Position numbers and translations under genes: made by a program. A model generated the notes under the pieces. It ran no database searches. It was not told the DNA's origin and saw only the letters and a program-made list of their open reading frames with translations. From Selenomonadaceae bacterium (GTDB lineage: Bacteria > Bacillota > Negativicutes > Selenomonadales > Selenomonadaceae), in NCBI GenBank assembly GCA_017446845.1, contig JAFSOQ010000067.1, positions 1-36,108 of the forward strand: 36,108 nucleotides of DNA. The letters run 5' to 3'. Below are positions 23,630-31,783 of the stretch, piece by piece (position 1 is the first letter of the stretch; every line of letters starts with the position of its first letter).

Positions 23630-24244
23630 TTATTCAACTCCCACTGCCTTGACCAGAGTGCCGAGCGAACCGGGGTCGGGCACAAGGAAGAAGTGTCCTT
23701 GTACGCTGTCGTCTTCAGCCAAGAATTTTGTTTCGATAACCATTGCATAATCACCCATTTGCCCCAGCTGAACGAGAACAATGTTTAAAATTGCGCCCGC
23801 CATATCCATTGCCATTGACGGTATCGACGGAATCATTGCTATGTTCGTGAAGTGGAAAAAGGAATTAAGATAAGAGCCGGTTAAAATATTTCCGACTTCC
23901 TTGAGGGCGGAAACTTCCATTTCGCCGAGTTCTTGAGTAGTGCCGTGCGGTCTGCCCATCAAATCATCAACCATGAAGAAAGCATTTTCTTTGGGCATGA
24001 GGAAAAGAATATTGCCGGGGGCTTTACCGTAGACGCGCAAGAAAACAGCGACAATCAATGCGTCGGGACCGCCCACGAGGTCGGGAACATCTTCAATCGG
24101 AACGAGCGAAACTTTCGGGACGTTCATATCGATTTTTTTGTTAAGCACTTGCGAAAGAGCCGTTGCCGCATTACCCGCGCCGACGTTGCCGATTTCGCGC
24201 ATGGCGTCGAGCTGATTCGGAGTCAAGTCAAATTCATCAATCAT
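23630..24244 (-). CDS. cheC: CheY-P phosphatase CheC
   Basis: The 204-residue protein carries two intact phosphatase sites of the D/S-x3-E-x2-N type. The first is D13-A-M-R-E17-I-G-N20 and the second is SALKEVGN near 115, as in B. subtilis CheC, so both halves may be active. It lowers CheY-P and helps adaptation with CheD. The ATG at 24244 (MIDEFDLTPNQLD) is chosen since GGAG lies 9 nt upstream; the in-frame ATG at 24259 precedes that sequence. Confidence 0.93.
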   Translation of the reverse strand: MIDEFDLTPNQLDAMREIGNVGAGNAATALSQVLNKKIDMNVPKVSLVPIEDVPDLVGGPDALIVAVFLRVYGKAPGNILFLMPKENAFFMVDDLMGRPHGTTQELGEMEVSALKEVGNILTGSYLNSFFHFTNIAMIPSIPSMAMDMAGAILNIVLVQLGQMGDYAMVIETKFLAEDDSVQGHFFLVPDPGSLGTLVKAVGVE

Positions 24245-24264
24245 TAAAATCATCTCCATAAAAA

Positions 24265-24347
24265 TTTAGGTAGCAGGTGTTAGGTAGCAGGCAGTAGGTG
24301 TTAGGGATTTTTTCCCCTAAATCCTAAATCCTAAATCCTAAATCCTT
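24265..24347. repeat. Heptanucleotide repeat hairpin between cheW and cheC
   Basis: Left arm: GG-phased units such as GGTAGCA, GGTGTTA, GGTAGCA, GGCAGTA, GGTGTTA, GGG (24269-24306). Right arm: four CCTAAAT-type units (24314-24345). The longest array in the window. On the transcribed (minus) strand the CCTAA end is followed by AAATTTTT, so weak termination or RNA processing between cheW and cheC is possible. Confidence 0.8.
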
Positions 24348-24827
24348 TTAACTTGCGTTGACAATTTCCTCAAGATTGAGCATGGTAACCAATCGTCCGT
24401 CGATATTGCCGATACCGCTGAGGAATTTTTCCATAGCCCTATCGCTGACAGTTTTTTTCGGGTCGACGAGTTTTGTGCGGATAGTCAAAACTTCGGTTAC
24501 GGCGTCAACCAACATGCCGACTTGCAAATCGCCGACGATAACGGTAACGATTCTGGTTGTGGCACTGTAGGGCGTTTCCTCAATGCCGAGTCTTTTTTTG
24601 AGGTCGATAACGGGCATGACGGAACCGCGCTGATTGATAACACCTTTTATAAAACTTGCCGCAAAAGGCACGCGAGTTATATCAACAAGATTGTGAATTT
24701 CTTGGACATGGAAAATATTCACGCCGTATTCCTCATCGCGCAATTTGAAGGCGACAACCTGCATTGCAGTAACTTGCTCCTCGTCATCGACTGAAGCGGG
24801 TTTATTCGCTACGCTGTCTTTAGCCAT
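24348..24827 (-). CDS. cheW: Chemotaxis coupling protein CheW
   Basis: The 159-residue scaffold links chemoreceptors to CheA at the membrane array. After a short acidic lead it shows the CheW fold: QVVAFKLRDEEYGVNIFHVQEIHNLVDITRVP, then FIKGVINQRGSVMPVIDLKKRLG, then VGMLVDAVTEVLTI. AAGGAGG lies an ideal 7 nt before the ATG. It sits between cheA and cheC. Confidence 0.96.
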   Translation of the reverse strand: MAKDSVANKPASVDDEEQVTAMQVVAFKLRDEEYGVNIFHVQEIHNLVDITRVPFAASFIKGVINQRGSVMPVIDLKKRLGIEETPYSATTRIVTVIVGDLQVGMLVDAVTEVLTIRTKLVDPKKTVSDRAMEKFLSGIGNIDGRLVTMLNLEEIVNAS

Positions 24828-24839
24828 AAAAATACCTCC

Positions 24840-24888
24840 TTAGGAACTGGGAACTGGGAACTAGGAACTAGTTCCTGATTCCTAATTT
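24840..24888. repeat. Heptanucleotide repeat hairpin between cheA and cheW
   Basis: Left arm GGAACTG, GGAACTG, GGAACTA, GGAACTA (24843-24870). Right arm GTTCCTGATTCCTAATT (24871-24887). The TTAG of the last unit on the minus strand contains the cheA stop codon TAG (24884-24882). Confidence 0.75.
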
Positions 24889-27014
24889 AACATCGTTGCT
24901 ACGTCAAGAATCAATGCAACGCGACCGTCGCCGAGCACCGTTGCGCCCGAGAACATCTTCAAGCCCATGAACAGATTGCCCAGCGTCTTGATAACAATTT
25001 CTTGCTGTCCGATTAATTTATCAACGACGATACCCGCCTTGGAGTCGCCCGCGTGCACAACGACCACGAACAGTTCTTTGGTATCTTTCACGTGTGGAAC
25101 CATTAAAGATTCTTCCATGCGGATTATCGGAATAATTTCGCCGCGCAGAACGATAACTTCATTATTTTGCACGGTACTTATATCACTCGGCTGAATGCTC
25201 AAGGTGCTGTCGATTGAGGCGAGCGGGATTGCATACATTTCTGCTTGAACTTGAACGAGCATTGCCTGGATAATTGCCAAAGTCAGCGGCAATTTAATTT
25301 TGAAAACGGAACCTTCATTGACGCGGGTTTCAACGTCGACTTGACCGCTTAAAGATTCGATTTTACTTTTAACAACGTCCATGCCGACGCCGCGTCCGGA
25401 AATGTCGGAAATTTTTTCTGCGGTCGAAAAACCCGGCAGGAAGACGATTCGGACGGCGTCCGCGTCATCCATGGAGTCAACTTCTTCTTGACTGAAAAGC
25501 CCTTTCTCGACAGCTTTGCGACGAATAATATCGGCGTCAATGCCTTTGCCGTCGTCGGTGACCATGATGACGACGTTGTTGCCTTCGTGGCGTGCGATAA
25601 GTCCTACTTCGCCGATACGCGGCTTACCTTTAGCCTCGCGCTCGTCGGGCATTTCAATTCCGTGGTCAAGGGAATTTCTGAGCAAGTGCATGATAGGATC
25701 GCCGATTTCGTCGATAACCGTGCGGTCAAGTTCGGTGTCCTCGCCCTCGATTGTCAAGTTGATTTCCTTATTGAGTTCCTTGGTGACATCGCGAACCATG
25801 CGCGGGAAACGGTTAAAGACTTGGCTTACGGGAACCATGCGGACTTTCATAACGATATTTTGCAAGTCGGTCGTTACTCTGTCCATTTGCTCCAAAGTTT
25901 CGGTGAGTTCGGAAAGTCTGTGCGTTTGACCGATTTGCTCAAGACGAACTTTATTTATAACCAACTCGCCCATTAAGTTCATGAGCGTATCTAGTTTTTC
26001 AATGTCGACACGGACGGATTGTCCCGCATGACTTTTTTTCTGAGCCGCCGCAGCTTGTCCGGCGTCGCTCGCTGCAGGTTTATTTGCAGGTGCGGAATGT
26101 TTAGGGGCAGGCGCGGGAGCCGGTGCAGTTGCCGGTGCAGTCGACGCAGATTTTTGTTCGGCGACGGGTGGGGGAGTCGGTGCAACAGGTGCGGGCGCAG
26201 AACTTGTGCCGCCGGTAACATCTATGACTTGCGTTTCCGCCGTTTCGATTTCCGAAATATTCATGACGACTTCTTGAATGTGTTCTTCCTCGGAGGCGGT
26301 TATTAAAATTACCTCAAACGAATGCTCGAAAGCCTCCTGCTCCAAATCTTCGGCGGGCGGGATTGTCCGAATCACTTCGCCAACTTCTTCCAACGCGTTC
26401 ATTACCATATACGACCGCGCAGATTTCAGCAGACAAGATTCCGTCAACGTGACTTTGAGATAAATTCCGTGCATACCGCTTTTGATTGCCTCGGTTATGA
26501 TATTTTTTTCCGTGTCCGACAAATCGACGGGCAAACCGGCAGAGGCAACGGCAGTTTCTGCAGCAGATGCACCTGCGGCGGGCGCGGGAGCCGAATCTTG
26601 TTCAGCCTGTTTGGGAGCAGCGGGAGCACCTTCGCCGCGCATTATCGCAGTTAATTTCGCAACCAAATCCGATACATCGATAAGGTCTTCGGGGTCGCCG
26701 TTTGCAACGTTGTTAATCATTTGCTCCAGCGAATCAATACACTTGAACAGCGTATCGATAATGTCGCCGTTTACTGCCAGCTGCTCCTTGCGCAACATGT
26801 CGAGCACGTCTTCCATCTCGTGAGTAAGTTCGGCGATTTTGTTATAACCCATAGTCGCCGACATGCCCTTGAGCGTGTGCGCGTTTCTGAAAATTTCATT
26901 CAGAATGGATAAATCTTCGGCATCGTCTTCCAAGCCGAGCAAGCCGTCGTTGAGCGATTGCAAATGTTCACGCGACTCGTCGAGAAACATATCCATATAT
27001 TGATTGGTTTCCAT
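24882..27014 (-). CDS. cheA: Chemotaxis histidine kinase CheA
   Basis: The 710-residue kinase phosphorylates CheY and CheB in response to receptors. Hpt domain 1-110 with phosphorylated His46 (NAHTLKGMSATMGY). The P2 docking region is at about 165-275, flanked by Ala/Pro-rich linkers (about 130-160 and 278-330). Dimerisation lies at about 335-400 (VRVDIEKLDTLMNLMGELVINK). The ATPase domain has the N box HLLRNSLDHGIE, the G1 box DDGKGID and GRGVGMDVVK. The CheW-like domain follows from about 570. AGGAGG is 7 nt before the ATG, and the gene follows cheB by 34 nt. Confidence 0.97.
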   Translation of the reverse strand: METNQYMDMFLDESREHLQSLNDGLLGLEDDAEDLSILNEIFRNAHTLKGMSATMGYNKIAELTHEMEDVLDMLRKEQLAVNGDIIDTLFKCIDSLEQMINNVANGDPEDLIDVSDLVAKLTAIMRGEGAPAAPKQAEQDSAPAPAAGASAAETAVASAGLPVDLSDTEKNIITEAIKSGMHGIYLKVTLTESCLLKSARSYMVMNALEEVGEVIRTIPPAEDLEQEAFEHSFEVILITASEEEHIQEVVMNISEIETAETQVIDVTGGTSSAPAPVAPTPPPVAEQKSASTAPATAPAPAPAPKHSAPANKPAASDAGQAAAAQKKSHAGQSVRVDIEKLDTLMNLMGELVINKVRLEQIGQTHRLSELTETLEQMDRVTTDLQNIVMKVRMVPVSQVFNRFPRMVRDVTKELNKEINLTIEGEDTELDRTVIDEIGDPIMHLLRNSLDHGIEMPDEREAKGKPRIGEVGLIARHEGNNVVIMVTDDGKGIDADIIRRKAVEKGLFSQEEVDSMDDADAVRIVFLPGFSTAEKISDISGRGVGMDVVKSKIESLSGQVDVETRVNEGSVFKIKLPLTLAIIQAMLVQVQAEMYAIPLASIDSTLSIQPSDISTVQNNEVIVLRGEIIPIIRMEESLMVPHVKDTKELFVVVVHAGDSKAGIVVDKLIGQQEIVIKTLGNLFMGLKMFSGATVLGDGRVALILDVATMLN

Positions 27015-27048
27015 GTAAAAGCCTCCTGTTTATTTATCGGTAAAGCCG

Positions 27049-28191
27049 CTATCTCCTGACCGCGTCGACGATAGCTTCGGCAATTTTATCTAAAGGACGA
27101 ATTTCATCGGCAAGCCCCGCGTCGACAACAGCTTTGGGCATTCCGTAGACAACGCAACTGTTTTCGTCTTGCGCGATTGAATAGCCGCCGGTCGCTTTAA
27201 CTTTTTTCATGCCCTCGCAACCGTCCGAACCCATGCCGGTCATAATCACGCTGACCAAATCCCTGCCGAATTGCGACGCGGAATCGAACATGTAATTGAC
27301 GGTTGGGCGAAGATTACCGACGCGCGGTTCTTGGCTCAAAGCAATTTTTCTTTCGCCGCCGCCTGCGGGCACAATTCGTAAATGATAATCGCCGGGCGCA
27401 ATGTAAACTTGCCCCGGTTTGATAATTTCGTCGTGCTCTGCCTCTTTAACCGCGATTTCGCTGATTGAGTTCAATCTTTCCGCCAAAGACTTCGTAAAAC
27501 CTGCGGGCATGTGTTGGACGACGACGACGCCGCAAGGCAAATTTCCGGGCAGACGAGTTATGACAGCTTGCAGAGCCTGGGGACCGCCCGTCGAAGTTCC
27601 AATCGCCACAATTTTTTTGCCCGTACCCGGAATAATTCTTTTGACGGGAGCAGTTGCAGCGGGAACGCGATTTATCGTCGGCTTTTGTCCGAGAACAAAT
27701 CCTGTTCGGCGTTTTACTTCGACTCGTCTTGTTGTCGGTTCAGCTGTCGTTGCGGGTTTGTAGACGAGCGGTTTACTTGCGGCGAAATTTCTTCGAGCGT
27801 GCGTCTTTGCTGCCAATCTGCACTTTACCAAAATTTCGTCTTTAATCGTGTCGATTTTGGAAATGGCACCGCCCGCCTTGCTGACAAAATCCACCGCGCC
27901 GAGAGCAAGTGCTCGAATAGTTTCGTTGGTTCCCTTTTGCGTAGTGGAACTGACCATGACGACCGGCAACGGGCATTGCTCCATGATGACTGCCAGAGCG
28001 TTCAGCCCATCCATTACCGGCATAATAACATCAAGCGTCAACACGTCGGGTTGAAATTTTTTTACTTTCTCTATGGCGTCTTGACCGTTCACCGCCGTGC
28101 CGACGACCTCGAAGTCGCTTTGACTCTTAAATAAATCAGAGAGGACTTTTCGCATAAAAGCCGAGTCATCAGCAATCAAAACACGAATCAC
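27049..28191 (-). CDS. cheB: Protein-glutamate methylesterase/deamidase CheB
   Basis: The 380-residue enzyme removes methyl groups from receptors. The receiver domain 1-120 has acidic pocket D8-D9 and phospho-acceptor D54 (LTLDVIMPVMDGL). A linker of about 60 residues follows. The catalytic domain holds Ser in GTSTGGPQAL, His in VQHMPAGFTK and Asp in MTGMGSDGCEGM, the family triad. GTG start; GGAGG is 8 nt upstream. It is the first gene of the leftward run, directly behind a good promoter. CheR and CheY are not in the window. Confidence 0.97.
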   Translation of the reverse strand: MIRVLIADDSAFMRKVLSDLFKSQSDFEVVGTAVNGQDAIEKVKKFQPDVLTLDVIMPVMDGLNALAVIMEQCPLPVVMVSSTTQKGTNETIRALALGAVDFVSKAGGAISKIDTIKDEILVKCRLAAKTHARRNFAASKPLVYKPATTAEPTTRRVEVKRRTGFVLGQKPTINRVPAATAPVKRIIPGTGKKIVAIGTSTGGPQALQAVITRLPGNLPCGVVVVQHMPAGFTKSLAERLNSISEIAVKEAEHDEIIKPGQVYIAPGDYHLRIVPAGGGERKIALSQEPRVGNLRPTVNYMFDSASQFGRDLVSVIMTGMGSDGCEGMKKVKATGGYSIAQDENSCVVYGMPKAVVDAGLADEIRPLDKIAEAIVDAVRR

Positions 28192-28219
28192 TTTGGACGC
28201 CTCCCCTTGTCCGAAAAGT

Positions 28220-28247
28220 ATTTTACTTCGACAATTTTCACTGTCAA
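28220..28247 (-). promoter_or_regulatory. Promoter of the cheB-cheA-cheW-cheC-cheD-fliA-fapA operon
   Basis: On the minus strand TTGACA (28247-28242), 16 bp, TAAAAT (28225-28220). A close sigma-A match 29 nt before the cheB GTG, indicating vegetative rather than sigma-28 transcription of this run. Confidence 0.65.
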
Positions 28248-28310
28248 TCGTTTCAAAGCAATTATTAGCTAATATTCGCTTGACTTGTTAAAGTTCCTTC
28301 ATTGCCGCGC

Positions 28311-28349
28311 AAAAAAAGATTAGGGATTAGCTTTCCTACTCCCCAATCT
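28311..28349 (-). terminator. Terminator after the AT3-CapA-SGNH gene, built from a heptamer-type repeat
   Basis: Read on the minus strand, AGATTGGGGA (28349-28340), 13-nt loop, TCCCTAATCT (28326-28317), a 10-bp stem with one G-U pair, then six or seven T. The sequence contains GATTAGG/GATTAGC units of the heptamer family, suggesting that a repeat has been used as a terminator. Confidence 0.7.
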
Positions 28350-28373
28350 TTATGCAAAGCCTCTGTTAAAAAT

Positions 28374-31319
28374 TTACGGACGTTGTTTGTAAGCAAGAAC
28401 AGCTTCGGCGTAAAGTTCAACGCCTTTGTCGGCGTTCGGGTGAATGAAGTCGACGAGATAATTTTTGTTCGGGAAAATTTTCAATCGAGCTTCGATGTAA
28501 GGATTGGTGTTGATGAAAATTTCGTTCTGCGCGGCGCACCAATTTTCCAACGCGGCGGAATATTCGTCGTTGAGTTTAATTTTTTCGTCGAAAGATAATC
28601 GGCTGATAAAATCTCCGTCAGTGGAAGTCCAGGGCGCGATAAAAATAAATTTTGCGGTCGAGATTTTTTCTTTAACGGCGTCGCGAAGTTTTTGCAAGTC
28701 GGCAACGTATTCTTCGGGCGTCATCGAGCAAATTTCTTCGTCACGATAGCGCACGTCATTTGTCCCGACTGCCACGACAAATAAATCGGCATTGCTCTGA
28801 ATCATTTCTTCGAGACGGTCGAGTAAAATTTTGGTCGTCGCGCCGCCTTGAGAGACGTTGAAAATTTTTCCGCGTATCAAATGTTCAATCGGTTCAAAAT
28901 ACGGGACGCCGCCGTTACGCGTGCCCTCCGTCAAGCTGTCGCCGACAAAGCAAACATTTTCCGCCGCCGTCAACGCCTTATAAAAATCGCCGCGCAGGTC
29001 GTCGGAAATTTCAAGCGGCTTAACTTTGTTGCGCATAAAACCATCCTTATCAAAAAAATATTTCTGCTGAGTGAAATTAATTTCTTCGCCGAGCATAATT
29101 TTGGTAATGTGCTTTAAAACTTCGTCGACGCGTTCAAAGTCGCGAGTACTTATTTCGCCGCGCAATTTTTTGTTCGTGAAAATTTCGTTCGTCGGCAAGG
29201 CGCGATAATTCCCGTCGAGTTTCGATTCAGTCCACAGCGGAATAATCGAGCCGCCGATAATTTTTTTCGTCGTGCGGTCGATATAAACTTCAACCAATGC
29301 GCTTGCGTCGCCGTTGTGTTCGCGGTAGATGTTCGCAAAATTCCCCGGACAAAACAGCGTAAAATTTTTCCCGTCGAATTCAATCGGTTGGACGGAATGT
29401 GTATGGTCGCCGAAAATTATATCCGCGCCGCAATCGATAAAAATTTTCTGCCACGTCCGCTGAAATTTATCGGGCGCGTAGACAAATTGCGTACCCCAAT
29501 GCGGCAAAACAATTATCAAGTCGGGAGAAAAACTTTTCGCCAAAGTGAAATCTTCTTTGACCGATTTGACAACTTTTTTAAAGTTCGGGCTGTCCTCTCC
29601 GACGATAAACGACGTCACGAAAGAATTTTCGCCGCCGATAAGTTCGTCGGTGTCGTGATAATTTGTGCCGTAGGTGTAAGCCAAAATCGCGAGCTTGATT
29701 CCGTCGCGCTCCAAAATTTTCACGCGGTGATTTTTTTTATCGTCAAGACTTGAATACGAGCCGATAAAATCAATTTGCTTGTCGTTGAGGATTTTAATTG
29801 TGCGAAGTGCGCCGCTGATGTCCATGTCGAGCAAATGATTGTTGGCAGTCGTCACGAGGTCGAAGCCCGCATTTTTAACGGCGTCGGCAAATTCGTCGGG
29901 GAAGTTCAGATAAAGTTTTTTGCCGTCGTCGAAGTTGCTTTGAGAAAAATTTTTACTCGTGCCGCCGAGAGGTCCTTCAAAAACTCCGATTGCAAAATCT
30001 GCGCGGGAAATGTAAGGCGTCGCGTACTCGAAAATTTCCGCAAAGTCGTAGCCGTTGCCGTTGAAACCGCGCTTAACTTGGTCTTCAAGCAAAATTAAAT
30101 CGCCGCAAAATAAAATCTTGAACGAGTTATCAAATTGCGTCGCCGTCTCCGAATTCATCACGCGATAAATTTTATCGGGAGTACTCGGCGCGGAAATTCT
30201 TACAAAAATCGGCAGGCAAAAAATCGTTATCACGAACGACAAAAAAATTATTCGGAACGCCGCGCCCTTGACGGTTGTCAACGATTCGACAATGCCGTTT
30301 AAAAATTTTTTAAGCAGGTCGCTGAATTTATCCGAGCCGAAAATCAGCGTCATCAGAAATGTTGCGACAATCGCCGCGCAGATTTGGAATTCGGTCGAGC
30401 TTGCCGAAAAATTATCCGAGAACCAAAGCGTAAACGGTCTGTGCAGAAGATAAATCGCCAAAGAATTTTTGCCCGCCTTGGTCAGCAACGGGATATTTTT
30501 TTCCTCCGAGGCGAGCAACAAAATTACAATCGACAACGCGGAAATAATTATCAGCGCGATTCTTCCGAACAATCCGTTGAATGTTGCATAAGTATTCGGC
30601 AAAAGGTCGCGGTCAGTCAAGTTAAATGTTTCGTGCGCTAAAAAACCCGCGCAGATTGTCACGAGCAATAAAAGCAATCCGAGCGGGAAAAATTTTTTCT
30701 GTTGAAGTTCCGTCACCGATTCTTTTGAGAACAGATAACCCGCCATGAAATACGGGAAAAACACGACGATTTTTACCGCCGCGAATGTCATGTTTATATC
30801 CGTCCAAAAACCCGCCGCCAATGAAAATAAAATCAGCAGCGGCAAAATATTTCTCAGGCGTTCAATCAGCGGGATTGTCAAACGCCAGACAATCAGCGCG
30901 AGCAAATACCACGCCGAAAAATACGGATTGACGAGCGATAAATTACCCCCCCCCATGAATATTTCGCGCGTCAAGAAAAATCCGTTCAGCAAGATAAATG
31001 CAATGACCAAATTCATCATCGGGAAGAACGAGCGCGAGTGATCGCTTTTGCTGAAAAATCCCGACACGAATACGAAAGCCGGCATATGGAACATGTAGAT
31101 TGCGTCGACGATAAAATTATTGAGCGGTCGATTTTGCAAGGCAAACAGGCAATGCGCGAACACGACCAAAATTATCAGAAAGCCCTTGATGTTGTCCCAA
31201 TATGCCAGCCGCTTTGAAAGCGGCGGAACAACTGTCGCGTTGCAACGTTGCGATGATTTTGAGGTTGTAGCCGCGTCCGTACGAAATGCCTGCGCATTTC
31301 TAGCCTCATTATCCAACAT
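28374..31319 (-). CDS. Three-domain surface-polymer enzyme: acyltransferase-3, CapA and SGNH hydrolase fusion
   Basis: 981 residues. Residues 36-340 form an acyltransferase-3 membrane domain with about ten helices (AYWDNIKGFLIILVVFAHCLF, conserved His56; YLLHRPF near 290). A further membrane helix at about 354-375 leads outside. Residues 400-700 are a CapA/PgsA metallophosphatase-like domain: FCGDLILLED, TANNHLLD (491-498), LPHWGTQF (605-612), GDHTHSVQP (637-645), CPGNFAN. Residues 787-981 are an SGNH esterase/transferase: GDSLTEG (Ser794), GTND (852-855), DFIHPN (Asp957, His960). AT3-SGNH fusions (OatA type) O-acetylate peptidoglycan or glycans; the CapA insert is unusual. Nine consecutive G (30946-30954) encode part of residues 122-125. 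The ribosome binding site AGGA is 7 nt upstream and comes from a TTAGGAATTAG repeat. It follows the HIT gene. Confidence 0.88.
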   Translation of the reverse strand: MLDNEARNAQAFRTDAATTSKSSQRCNATVVPPLSKRLAYWDNIKGFLIILVVFAHCLFALQNRPLNNFIVDAIYMFHMPAFVFVSGFFSKSDHSRSFFPMMNLVIAFILLNGFFLTREIFMGGGNLSLVNPYFSAWYLLALIVWRLTIPLIERLRNILPLLILFSLAAGFWTDINMTFAAVKIVVFFPYFMAGYLFSKESVTELQQKKFFPLGLLLLLVTICAGFLAHETFNLTDRDLLPNTYATFNGLFGRIALIIISALSIVILLLASEEKNIPLLTKAGKNSLAIYLLHRPFTLWFSDNFSASSTEFQICAAIVATFLMTLIFGSDKFSDLLKKFLNGIVESLTTVKGAAFRIIFLSFVITIFCLPIFVRISAPSTPDKIYRVMNSETATQFDNSFKILFCGDLILLEDQVKRGFNGNGYDFAEIFEYATPYISRADFAIGVFEGPLGGTSKNFSQSNFDDGKKLYLNFPDEFADAVKNAGFDLVTTANNHLLDMDISGALRTIKILNDKQIDFIGSYSSLDDKKNHRVKILERDGIKLAILAYTYGTNYHDTDELIGGENSFVTSFIVGEDSPNFKKVVKSVKEDFTLAKSFSPDLIIVLPHWGTQFVYAPDKFQRTWQKIFIDCGADIIFGDHTHSVQPIEFDGKNFTLFCPGNFANIYREHNGDASALVEVYIDRTTKKIIGGSIIPLWTESKLDGNYRALPTNEIFTNKKLRGEISTRDFERVDEVLKHITKIMLGEEINFTQQKYFFDKDGFMRNKVKPLEISDDLRGDFYKALTAAENVCFVGDSLTEGTRNGGVPYFEPIEHLIRGKIFNVSQGGATTKILLDRLEEMIQSNADLFVVAVGTNDVRYRDEEICSMTPEEYVADLQKLRDAVKEKISTAKFIFIAPWTSTDGDFISRLSFDEKIKLNDEYSAALENWCAAQNEIFINTNPYIEARLKIFPNKNYLVDFIHPNADKGVELYAEAVLAYKQRP
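30946..30954 (-). repeat. G9 homopolymer tract inside the AT3-CapA-SGNH gene
   Basis: Nine C on the plus strand, nine G on the coding strand, reading ATG GGG GGG GGT AAT. One extra G gives GGG GGG GGG TAA, an immediate stop; one fewer shifts the frame. It is a candidate slipped-strand switch. It is the only long G/C run seen in the window. Confidence 0.85.
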
Positions 31320-31338
31320 TACTAATTCCTAATTGAAC

Positions 31339-31686
31339 TCAGCCGGGCGGCCAAGTCATTTTTCTGCCGCCGAGTAAGTGAACGTGCAAATGATGAACGG
31401 TTTGTCCGCCGTCGTCGCCGGTGTTCACGACAATTCTGAAACCTTTGTCAGCAACTCCGAGTTCGGCGGCGAGTTTCGGAACCACGTCAACGAAAATGTG
31501 CGCGGCAAGTTCTTTGTCCTCCGCTTTGAATTGCGCAATGCTTTGAATATGTTTTTTCGGGACAATCAAAACGTGGACGGGAGCTTTCGGACTCAAATCT
31601 TTGAACGCAACAACGCTGTCGTCCTCGAAAACTTTTTGCGAGGGAATTTCGCCCGCCGCAATCTTACAAAAAATACAATCAGCCAT
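31339..31686 (-). CDS. HIT family nucleotide-binding hydrolase (HINT-like)
   Basis: The 115-residue protein has the histidine triad HHLHVHLLGG (98-107; His99, His101, His103), CIFCKIAAGEIPSQKV at the start with a Cys4/Cys7 pair, and HVLIVPKKH. HINT-type enzymes cleave adenosine phosphoramidates and similar nucleotide conjugates in the cytoplasm; the true substrate is unknown. AAGGAG lies 8 nt before the ATG. It lies between the membrane protein gene and the fusion gene, with a heptamer repeat on the upstream side. Confidence 0.95.
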   Translation of the reverse strand: MADCIFCKIAAGEIPSQKVFEDDSVVAFKDLSPKAPVHVLIVPKKHIQSIAQFKAEDKELAAHIFVDVVPKLAAELGVADKGFRIVVNTGDDGGQTVHHLHVHLLGGRKMTWPPG

Positions 31687-31716
31687 GAAAAAATCTCCTT
31701 TCGGTCGATTTTTAGA

Positions 31717-31783
31717 AAGTAGGAACTAGGAACTAGTTTCTAATCCCTACTAGTTCTTAGTTCCTAATTCCTAATTCCTTAAT
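31717..31783. repeat. Heptanucleotide repeat hairpin between the membrane protein gene and the HIT gene
   Basis: Left arm GTAGGAA, CTAGGAA, CTAG (31719-31736). Right arm TTTCTAA, TCCCTAC, TAGTTCT, TAGTTCC, TAATTCC, TAATTCC (31737-31778). AACTAG/CTAGTT pair across the centre. It fills nearly the whole spacer. Confidence 0.75.

Noticed and set aside
24265-24347. CRISPR array
   Set aside because: Units are only seven bases, contiguous and without spacers; no cas genes are present.
27511-28134. 207-codon plus-strand frame opposite cheB
   Set aside because: Antisense to a fully recognisable CheB; low-complexity Ser/Cys/Arg-rich product.
30946-30954. Frameshift or pseudogene at the G9 tract
   Set aside because: The frame is intact through all 981 residues as given; it is treated as a possible switch rather than a broken gene.
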